This document shows positions 7,761 through 13,740 of a stretch of 21,796 bases of DNA, piece by piece. Source of the stretch: JAZDMK01 sp043800975 (GTDB lineage Bacteria; Bacteroidota; Bacteroidia; Bacteroidales; JAHJDW01); NCBI GenBank assembly GCA_043800975.1, contig JAZDMK010000233.1:1-21796 (forward strand), written 5' to 3'. Within the stretch, counting starts at the first letter, position 1. Every line of letters begins with the position of its first letter. The position numbers were made by a program, and so were the translations under genes. Below the pieces are notes generated by a model that was given only the letters and a program-made list of their open reading frames with translations, was not told where the DNA came from and made no database searches.

Positions 7761-9212
7761 TTATGAGTTGAGTAAAATAGGATAGACTTCATCGATGGTT
7801 GTTTTCCCTTCTCTGACAAGCGTGAAAGCATTATCAGGAAGGTTGACAACACCATGTTGTTTGAGAATTTCTTCCACTTGAAATGATTCGTTTTTAATAT
7901 GCGTAGCCAATTCCTGATTAATAGTGATTACTTCATAAACCGCCTTACGTCCTTTGTAGCCGGTATAAAAGCAATCTTCACAACCTTGTGCAATAAAATG
8001 TGTCTCAGGAACTGTAGGTGGTGTGTAATTTCTGGGAAGTTGATTAATCGAAAATGGAACTTCCTTTTTACAATTCGGGCAAAGTAATCTGACCAACCTT
8101 TGTGCAAGTGACATGTTCAGTGTATTTGCAAGAAGATACGCTGGAACGCCCATATCCACAAGCCTTGATATTGTACCCCATGCAGAATTTGTATGAATGG
8201 TTGAAAGAACAAGATGGCCGGTAAGAGCTGCACGTATGGCCATCTGCGCAGTTTCCCCGTCACGGATTTCTCCGAGCATGATAATGTCAGGATCTTGCCG
8301 GAGGAAAGTTCTTAAAGCGCTGGCAAAAGTTAATCCGATACTTTCTTTCAATTGTACCTGATTTACTCCTTCCAGTGTGTATTCAATAGGATCTTCAATC
8401 GTAAGAACATTGGATTCCTCTTTATTCAGAATTTTCAATGTTGCATATAACGTTGTTGTTTTCCCGGATCCTGTAGGGCCACTGATTAAGATAATCCCGC
8501 TGGTTCTTTTTATTCCTTCCAGATAATCATCTAACTGTTGTTGTTCGAAACCTAATTCATCGATCTGAACATTTGTGTTGTCCTTACTTAGAAGACGCAA
8601 AACTACTTTCTCGCCGTGAAGTGTAGGCAGCACCGAAACACGGATGTCAAAGTCTCCGTGATCGGATCTGAAAATTATTCTTCCATCCTGTGGTAAACGT
8701 TTTTCTGCAATATCAAGATTCGATTTAATTTTAATCTTATTGATAAGTGCTGGATACTCCATCTTGCCAATAACGTAGCGTTCTATCAGCTTTCCATCAA
8801 TTCGCAATCTTACCCGGCAACGATCTTCAAATGTTTCAATATGAATATCACTGGATCGTAATTCTTTGGCTTCACGGATCAGACGATTCAGAAAATCTTC
8901 TGCTTCATAATTGGTAAGCGTTACAGATGATGATTTGGATGTGCGTTTTTCTGTTGATGTCTTCCTGTAATAGATACCCAGCGTCTTTCGCAACTTATCG
9001 CCTGAACAATTTTCTAGTTTTACTTTTTTTCCGAAAAGAACTTCCAGTTCATCACCAATACCTGCATTATTATTTTCTGATTCAATAAAGAAAGTTATTT
9101 CATCATCCGAACTGCTCTTTGGAACAATACAATAATGCCAGGCCTGCTCTGATACGATCAGTTGTTGCAACTCTGCACTCAGGGCAATATGATCCTCATC
9201 CGAATGTTGCAA
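7761..9212 (-). CDS. gspE: GspE/PilB-type secretion/pilus assembly ATPase
   Basis: A 483-residue hexameric ATPase that powers pilin or pseudopilin assembly on the cytoplasmic face. Residues 1-95 are a short N1 domain, probably the contact with the GspL-like protein. The core has the RSSDIHIE start of the N2 domain (119-126), Walker A GPTGSGKT (245-252), the Asp box TIEDPIEY (271-278), Walker B IIMLGEIRD (310-318) and the His box TGHLVLSTIHTN (331-342). A tetracysteine zinc motif follows (C378, C381, C411, C414), as in extension ATPases GspE and PilB and unlike retraction ATPase PilT. The start lies inside the end of the peptidase gene (17-nt overlap). No PilT partner is in the window. Confidence 0.95.
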   Translation of the reverse strand: MQHSDEDHIALSAELQQLIVSEQAWHYCIVPKSSSDDEITFFIESENNNAGIGDELEVLFGKKVKLENCSGDKLRKTLGIYYRKTSTEKRTSKSSSVTLTNYEAEDFLNRLIREAKELRSSDIHIETFEDRCRVRLRIDGKLIERYVIGKMEYPALINKIKIKSNLDIAEKRLPQDGRIIFRSDHGDFDIRVSVLPTLHGEKVVLRLLSKDNTNVQIDELGFEQQQLDDYLEGIKRTSGIILISGPTGSGKTTTLYATLKILNKEESNVLTIEDPIEYTLEGVNQVQLKESIGLTFASALRTFLRQDPDIIMLGEIRDGETAQMAIRAALTGHLVLSTIHTNSAWGTISRLVDMGVPAYLLANTLNMSLAQRLVRLLCPNCKKEVPFSINQLPRNYTPPTVPETHFIAQGCEDCFYTGYKGRKAVYEVITINQELATHIKNESFQVEEILKQHGVVNLPDNAFTLVREGKTTIDEVYPILLNS

Positions 9213-9726
9213 ATAATAGGTCTCCTGTTATTGAATCGTCGTATGAATTAATTCCATTAATTTCTGAAAGAATAATAAAAGCAATAGTGATAATGGCAAG
9301 CTGCCCTAGAAGAGGGATTCGCTTGTTGAGATTCTTTTTTATAAGTCCCAAAATGCAGTTGAACAATAGAAGCATGACAAGACTGCCTGTAATGAAAATG
9401 CAGAAGTTTACAGTTGAAAAGAGAAAGGAAATGCCTGCAAGAAAAATCACATCACCCAATCCCAGATAATCACGAAACAACCGCACTGCCCTTTTTTCTT
9501 TGAGTGACAGGAATAGAAAAAGGATTGCAAACTGAATGGTTAGAATAGCAAGGTTGAAAAGCGAAGCAGTAATCAATTCTTTCAATTCAATTTTGTTTAA
9601 TCCAAATAAGAATGTAATCAGAATGAAAATTGGGAAGAAAATGATTTGAACAGACCGAAAACGAAAGTCTTCGATAGCCAACCCAATCAGGATTAATACA
9701 AGCAGAATAATCAGTATGGGTGTCAT
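9196..9726 (-). CDS. Prepilin peptidase (A24 family, no methyltransferase domain seen)
   Basis: A 176-residue integral membrane protein with about six membrane segments. It carries the two aspartates of the A24 aspartyl peptidases: D20 in AIEDFRFR and D92 in the LGLGD motif. These enzymes cut the leader of type IV prepilins at the cytoplasmic membrane face. The full-length PilD/GspO enzyme (about 280 residues) also has an N-terminal cytoplasmic domain with a zinc site and N-methyltransferase activity. That domain is absent here, so the protein resembles short TadV/CpaA-sized peptidases in length, although the surrounding genes are T2SS/T4P-like. It shares one base with the pilin gene (TAATG) and overlaps the ATPase gene by 17 bases. 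Confidence 0.9.
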   Translation of the reverse strand: MTPILIILLVLILIGLAIEDFRFRSVQIIFFPIFILITFLFGLNKIELKELITASLFNLAILTIQFAILFLFLSLKEKRAVRLFRDYLGLGDVIFLAGISFLFSTVNFCIFITGSLVMLLLFNCILGLIKKNLNKRIPLLGQLAIITIAFIILSEINGINSYDDSITGDLLFATFG

Positions 9727-10136
9727 TAATCTTTTGTTACTTCTTTCAGTTTTTTATCCTGATCTATTTCCCAGATATTAAAAGTGCCGTCACCGTCAAA
9801 ATCAACGATTGCTGAAGCTCTTGCTCTGAAGTTCTTATCTCCCGACTCAGTGATTTCAATCTTATAGTTGGCATTACCACCTTCTTTGCTTGACTTGGAA
9901 GCTTCAAAACCAATTTCATCAAGACTTGAAGAATACTTCGAATACATGTAGAAGTAGTTTTTCTCTAATGTGTAAACATGCTCCAGTTGAAGCTGTGCCT
10001 CAGTTCCCTTTGCATTTGAAATCAATGGCATCAGGCTGGGCAGAGCCAGCAACACAAGAATTCCTACGATAATCATGGCAATTAACACTTCAGTCAGTGT
10101 AAAAGCTTTAAGTCTCTTTGAAGTAAGATTACGCAT
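9726..10136 (-). CDS. Type IV pilin-like/pseudopilin protein with calcium-like loop
   Basis: A 136-residue prepilin. The leader is 11 residues (MRNLTSKRLKA); cleavage is expected between A11 and F12, and E16 takes the conserved Glu+5 position in FTLTEVLIAMIIVGILVLL. Position -1 is Ala, not the usual Gly; KAFTL-type starts occur in Bacteroidota pilins. The long N-terminal helix is followed by a short globular domain (about 45-136) with DFDGDGTFNIWE at 112-123. That loop places D112, D114, D116 and E123 like the calcium loop of major pseudopilin GspG. It is the only pilin-like gene visible and the first of the operon, so it is probably the main subunit of the fibre. A Bacteroidetes-type promoter lies just upstream. 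Confidence 0.9.
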   Translation of the reverse strand: MRNLTSKRLKAFTLTEVLIAMIIVGILVLLALPSLMPLISNAKGTEAQLQLEHVYTLEKNYFYMYSKYSSSLDEIGFEASKSSKEGGNANYKIEITESGDKNFRARASAIVDFDGDGTFNIWEIDQDKKLKEVTKD

Positions 10137-10165
10137 AAAGTGAGTAATGGGGTTATTAAAGTGTG

Positions 10166-10196
10166 TAAAAGTAAATATTATATCTATAAAAGCAAC
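10166..10196 (-). promoter_or_regulatory. Candidate Bacteroidetes-type promoter of the secretion/pilus operon
   Basis: On the minus strand, GTTG (10196-10193) is followed after 19 bases by TACTTTTA (10173-10166), close to the TTTG / TAnnTTTG boxes of Bacteroidota promoters. Transcription would start about 20-25 bases before the pilin ATG. The last base of the -7 box differs (A for G). Confidence 0.4.
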
Positions 10197-10329
10197 ATAG
10201 TGTCATTAAATGTACTATTATTTAAAAATATTTTAATTCTCATAATTGCAATGAATGTTAATGATTAGCTCATATCAGGCTGATACTGAGAAGCATTTCA
10301 CTTTTTCTATTATTGATGAATTTAAATTC

Positions 10330-10374
10330 TGTACACTTTCCCATTGATTCTGTACATTTTTTTGTACACTTTTC
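10330..10374 (+). repeat. Three direct TGTACAYTTT repeats
   Basis: TGTACACTTT at 10330, TGTACATTTT at 10351 and TGTACACTTT at 10363 (spacings 21 and 12). TGTACA is itself a palindrome. These could be protein-binding sites, for example arm-type sites of the neighbouring integrase, but that link is inferred from position only. Confidence 0.6.
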
Positions 10375-10620
10375 TTCAAATGATTTAATTACCAAAGAAT
10401 GGTGCTGTATTATGCAGATTCACGGCCTTCTTGGGAATATTGTATTGTTCATTTTTTATAAAATTGGTAAGTTTTTTCTCAATACAGTATTTCAACGCGC
10501 ATTCTGCAAACGAAACAGAGCAACATAAAAAGCTACTTAATACAAAATACTCCTTTCAGATGTCTGTACTCTGCTTTTAATACTCCTCCAAGTTTCCCAG
10601 AAGTGCATTATTTTGAAATA

Positions 10621-10748
10621 CGGATCAAGTTGGGATCAAAAACGGATCAGAACTGATTCAAAACTGGCCAAAAACGGATCAATTTTGGATTTTTTTTAAT
10701 CAAACCGGTTCAAAATCGATACATTTTTAGCCAAGATCGGATCAAATT
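10621..10748 (+). repeat. 11-bp phased degenerate GGATCAA-type repeats
   Basis: Seven consecutive units start at 10621, 10632, 10643, 10654, 10665, 10675 and 10686, with consensus YGGATCAAAAC (examples: CGGATCAAGTT, GGGATCAAAAA, TGATTCAAAAC, TGGCCAAAAAC). Looser copies follow at 10706 (CGGTTCAAAAT) and 10738 (CGGATCAAATT). The period is close to one helical turn and short A-runs recur in phase, so the block may be intrinsically bent. It lies 80 bases past the integrase stop. Confidence 0.7.
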
Positions 10749-10827
10749 CAAAAAAGATCAATTTTTCATGGTAGAATTCTGGTCTTTTCTGGCTTTTTTA
10801 TTAAAATGATGCTGGATTTTTGATTAA

Positions 10828-12048
10828 CTAAGCTTTGTATTTCTCAAAAAGCTTCTCCATGTCCTGACCAATCTTTTTGTCCAACAAACGGGCATAGATT
10901 TTTGTCATGTTAATTGAACTATGTCCAAGCATTTTTGAAACGCTTTCAATCGGAATGTCATTGTTAAGAGTAACGGTTGTGGCAAAAGTATGGCGGGCTA
11001 AGTGAGTTGTGATTCTTTTTTTAATATACGTTTTCTCCGTAACTTCTTTTAAATAAAAATTCAACTTCTGATTGCAGGGGACGGGTAATAACCTGTTCTT
11101 TTTAATACAAATCGGGTGGTTTTCATATTTGTCCAAAATTTTCTGTGCCATTGGAAGCACTGGAATGTGGCAGGAACTGTCTGTTTTCTTTCGTTTTGTT
11201 TGTATCCATAGTTTCCCGTCTTCGGAATGAAACAGGTTGTCGAATGAAAGAGATTTAAGGTCTGAATAAGCAAGTCCTGTAAAACAACCAAAGACGAAAC
11301 AATCCCTTGCGTATTGATGATATTCATCTGTAAGTTCAAGATTAATTAATATGTCTAGTTCGCTTTCTGTCAAAAAACCTCTGTCTACCTTTCTATATGA
11401 AATCTTATACCCGGCAAACGGGTCTTTTCTGATCCAGCCGTTAGCAATGTTTATTCTTATAATCTTCTTCAACATTTTTATCAGTTTCATACAGGTATTA
11501 TGTTCGCAGTTTCTGACACTTTTTAGGAACATTTCAAAGCCACAGATGAAGTCATAATCTATCTTCTCGACAGGAATGTCTTCACGGTCAAAGCGGCTTT
11601 TCAGATACTGTTTTACAGTTCTTAAACAACCCTCAAATTCTTGGACGGTGCTTTGTGAAAGGTCTATTCCGATCAATAGCCTTGCATTTTGATTATGTTC
11701 TTCGAATGATTTAATAAGAGTAACGTTATCGAAGCTTTTCCCCAAATAAGCATTGATAACCGACTTTGCTGAAATCTCACGGTGATCTGATTTCATTTCA
11801 GAAATTATTTGATTGATCTGAAAGGAAGTTCTTTCAAGATAAATATTAACTTTTTTTGCTTCATTTGTTGCTCCTTTTGCCCCACCTCTTTCTGCACTCC
11901 ACAATTCCGGTGGTATTGTTTCTCCTATAGCTACTTCAACACTTTGAGAATTCACTGTCAATTTAAGGTAGACAGGAGCTTCACCGTTTTTTCTTAACTT
12001 TGTTCTTTTAATGTAAAAAAGCTGTCGAACGCTGGTTCTTGTTTCCAT
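10828..12048 (-). CDS. Bacteroidetes-type tyrosine recombinase/integrase
   Basis: A 406-residue site-specific recombinase. Residues about 5-95 match the Bacteroidetes arm-DNA-binding domain (FYIKRTKLRKNGEAPVYLKL, then PPELWSAERGGAKG). Residues about 110-205 are a SAM-like core-binding domain, and about 225-400 the catalytic domain. Catalytic residues visible are H349 and R352 in HLARHTF, H376 in LGHSS, and the nucleophile Y385 in TKIYARL; K284/K287 in the beta-hairpin may be the Lys. The first catalytic Arg is replaced by Ala (A260 in FTGLAYSDL), a change also typical of many Bacteroidetes element integrases, where IntDOT for example has Ser. No other mobile-element gene is close, so this may be a remnant or a small element such as an integron-like cassette carrier. 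Flanking non-coding regions hold unusual repeats. Confidence 0.93.
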   Translation of the reverse strand: METRTSVRQLFYIKRTKLRKNGEAPVYLKLTVNSQSVEVAIGETIPPELWSAERGGAKGATNEAKKVNIYLERTSFQINQIISEMKSDHREISAKSVINAYLGKSFDNVTLIKSFEEHNQNARLLIGIDLSQSTVQEFEGCLRTVKQYLKSRFDREDIPVEKIDYDFICGFEMFLKSVRNCEHNTCMKLIKMLKKIIRINIANGWIRKDPFAGYKISYRKVDRGFLTESELDILINLELTDEYHQYARDCFVFGCFTGLAYSDLKSLSFDNLFHSEDGKLWIQTKRKKTDSSCHIPVLPMAQKILDKYENHPICIKKNRLLPVPCNQKLNFYLKEVTEKTYIKKRITTHLARHTFATTVTLNNDIPIESVSKMLGHSSINMTKIYARLLDKKIGQDMEKLFEKYKA

Positions 12049-12291
12049 AATTTTTCTTTCTTTAAGTTAATAATAAAAATACATTATCAAACTCAAAGAA
12101 GAAAGTGCAAAGCGTGTTATACCAAGGCAAAGGAGCATCTACAAATAATGCAACCCTTATAAAACACCTGCCAATGGTTATGCCAACAAACTATTGCTTT
12201 TCTTTGCTTTAGTCTATTTAGCCCAAAAGACTTAAACCCTTGCTAATACTGGGCTTTCTCTTGTGTGCTTTCCTTTGCAAAACGCAGAGCC
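12049..12291. other. Non-coding leader region upstream of the integrase
   Basis: No gene is visible. The first 32 bases share a near-identical 20-base segment with the region before the T9SS protein gene (12061-12080 against 1546-1565, 19 of 20 bases). The rest shows no clear promoter, hairpin or repeat. Confidence 0.6.
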
Positions 12292-12306
12292 AGTTCCGCT
12301 GGGACT
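12292..12306. repeat. Solitary hairpin related to the REP-like family
   Basis: AGTTCC, loop GCT, GGGACT: a 6-bp stem with one T-G wobble. It resembles the stems of the repeats at 12401-12645, but lacks their CGGAATGTTTGTA extension, so it may be a decayed copy. Confidence 0.45.
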
Positions 12307-12400
12307 GTACCTTGGATGAATATTTTTAACAAAATGATTTTACAAATGTAGATCAGCGCACCGCATTCTATTTGCGGTTTGTTTTTGATGCTGAAAAAAA

Positions 12401-12645
12401 TATGCCGTCCCTATGGGACTCGCAAATTTCGTTGTTGTTTTTTCTACAAACATTCCGTCCCTAACGGGACTGCATAGGTGACCGATTTCAAATGGGGGGT
12501 ATCCAATTATAGCAAAAGACAGTGCCGGAGGCACGGAATGTTTGTAACACCGAAAACCTAGAAGAATGCAGTGCCAGAGGCACGGAATGTTTGTAACACA
12601 GCAATATCTTTAATCAAATGAGTTCCGTAGGGACGGCATGTTCTT
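12401..12645. repeat. Cluster of five REP-like hairpin repeats
   Basis: Each copy is a small hairpin followed by CGGMATRTTTGTA-like sequence. Two copies point left: 12420-12401 (AGTCCC ATA GGGAC, then GGCATA) and 12471-12444 (AGTCCC GTTA GGGAC, then GGAATGTTTGTAG). Three point right: 12521-12550 (AGTGCC GGA GGCAC, then GGAATGTTTGTAACAC), 12570-12599 (AGTGCC AGA GGCAC, same tail) and 12621-12645 (AGTTCC GTA GGGAC, then GGCATGTTCTT). The two strongest copies are 49 bases apart. Stem bases change in pairs (GTGCC/GGCAC against GTCCC/GGGAC), so structure is kept. Hairpin repeats like these are typically moved by REP-associated tyrosine transposases (RAYT); none is in the window. The inverted arrangement resembles BIMEs. 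Confidence 0.85.
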
Positions 12646-12682
12646 CCCACATCACCTTCACAGTAGTTTTAGAATTATTTAT

Positions 12683-12708
12683 TACTTTTGTTTAAATAAG
12701 TACATTTG
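12683..12708 (+). promoter_or_regulatory. Two overlapping candidate -7 boxes before the AT-rich gene pair
   Basis: TACTTTTG (12683-12690) and TACATTTG (12701-12708) both match TAnnTTTG exactly, 32 and 14 bases before the ATG at 12723. Neither has a convincing TTTG box at the right distance, so the promoter call is tentative. Confidence 0.35.
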
Positions 12709-12722
12709 AATAAATTCATACA

Positions 12723-13064
12723 ATGAAGAAAAGAAAAATGATAAAATTTTCAATGCTTCTTTTAATTTCACTTTTCACTTCATCAATCACATTTTGTCAA
12801 ACAGGAATCTCAACTAGAAAATACAAAACAACCTACACTCTAATATTAATTAAAGCAGCAAAAGAAATTCTTTCAGAATCCGAGAAATTTTCTAACAGAC
12901 ATCCAGATATTAAAACTACGATTCAGTTTAAACAGCCCTATTTTGTATTATCTATTAGTGATTGTACAAGTAAAAGAAAAATCAAAAAATTAAAAAAGTC
13001 ACTAAAATCAGATTACCCAGATGCAGTAATTGAAAAATGTCATGAAGAAAAGAATACAAAATGA
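12723..13064 (+). CDS. Small exported hypothetical protein
   Basis: A 113-residue protein with a signal peptide (basic start MKKRKMIKF, hydrophobic core, cleavage likely after SITFCQ or before TGIS). A C before Q is present, but the site does not fit a clear lipobox. The mature part is about 88 residues, very basic, with mixed alpha/beta pattern (TTIQFKQPYFVLSISDCTSK, then a Lys-rich helix KIKKLKKSLKSDYPDAVIE); the alternation loosely resembles a SPOR-type or small ferredoxin-like domain, but I do not recognise the family. A 4-nt ATGA overlap couples it to the next gene. The AT-rich codon use differs from the flanking genes and fits recent acquisition. Confidence 0.72.
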   Translation: MKKRKMIKFSMLLLISLFTSSITFCQTGISTRKYKTTYTLILIKAAKEILSESEKFSNRHPDIKTTIQFKQPYFVLSISDCTSKRKIKKLKKSLKSDYPDAVIEKCHEEKNTK

Positions 13065-13720
13065 ATGCAATTGAAATTGTTTTAGCAATATTAATCATTG
13101 TTCCATCATTTTTCCTAACCCTATTTCTCTGGGCAAATGTTATGCGCTTACTTAAGAAGAAATCTCATCATCATATTATCCACCCAGCTCCGGAAAAGGA
13201 CAAGAATTGGTATCCGATAGATTTCATAAAATATGATTGTTTTCTTTTTGTCAGAGGAACTAATGGTGAGATTTTAAACCAATGGATAAATTCCATACTA
13301 ATTTCTGAAAATGAATTATTCAATAACCAGAATGAGAATATCTATTTCAGAGTATCCAGCGATGTAATCATACTAAAAATTGCAAATTGCTCATACCAGT
13401 ACTTTACTATGCTAGCATGGCTACTCAACACATCTTTGGATAAGGTACAATTAACAGGCTATTGCAAACATAAAAGATTATCATCTGAGGATTATATTTT
13501 TAATGCTGATCCAAGTGCTGAAGTTGAATATTTTATTGGGTCCTTTAGAAATGGCAGAAACTTTGGAATCTCTGTTTCTACTATTGGAAACAATGAATCA
13601 GGGAATATTTCACTTTCCGCAAATCAAGAAGTTAACTTTTACTCCGAGCTAGAAAAGCTCCCAATTAATGACTTGGATAATAAAGATGTTGTTTATAAAG
13701 AAATTCTGCTTGAAGTTTAG
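13061..13720 (+). CDS. Membrane-anchored hypothetical protein
   Basis: A 219-residue protein with one N-terminal membrane segment (about 4-28, VLAILIIVPSFFLTLFLWANV), a basic stop-transfer stretch with KKKSHHHIIH, and a soluble domain of about 185 residues that probably faces the cytoplasm. The domain has no motif I recognise. It is rich in Asn, Ser and aromatic residues (NWYPIDFIKYDCFLFVRG, ISVSTIGNNESGNISLS). It is translated with the small exported protein just before it, and the pair could act together, for example as effector and partner, but nothing in the sequence proves this. It ends 20 bases before the convergent receptor gene with no terminator between. Confidence 0.72.
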   Translation: MNAIEIVLAILIIVPSFFLTLFLWANVMRLLKKKSHHHIIHPAPEKDKNWYPIDFIKYDCFLFVRGTNGEILNQWINSILISENELFNNQNENIYFRVSSDVIILKIANCSYQYFTMLAWLLNTSLDKVQLTGYCKHKRLSSEDYIFNADPSAEVEYFIGSFRNGRNFGISVSTIGNNESGNISLSANQEVNFYSELEKLPINDLDNKDVVYKEILLEV

Positions 13721-13740
13721 ATGATAATTATATTAGTTTC

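Larger units (their letters stand above)
10137..10827. other. Non-coding stretch between pilin gene and integrase gene
   Basis: A stretch of 691 bases with no convincing gene. The only open frame over 60 codons (10313-10528, plus strand) starts inside repeated TGTACA motifs and has no recognisable features. What it holds is the operon promoter (10166-10196), three TGTACAYTTT direct repeats (10330-10374), a small palindrome AATACAGTATT (10481-10491) and the 11-bp repeat block (10621-10748). Confidence 0.7.

Noticed and set aside
10313..10528. A 71-codon plus-strand open frame.
   Set aside because: Its start lies on TGTACA repeats, giving a repetitive VHF-type peptide, with no domain and no promoter.
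10828..12048. Integrase as a pseudogene because the first catalytic Arg is missing.
   Set aside because: The frame is full length, the other catalytic residues are intact, and replacement of this Arg is known in functional Bacteroidetes integrases such as IntDOT.
12340..12534. A 64-codon minus-strand open frame.
   Set aside because: It is made of translated REP-like repeats and is a typical false gene call of such elements.
12521..12599. Possible CRISPR array: two near-identical 30-base direct repeats separated by 19 bases.
   Set aside because: Only two direct copies exist, the related copies nearby point the other way, each copy is a self-contained hairpin with a tail, the spacer is shorter than usual, and there are no cas genes.
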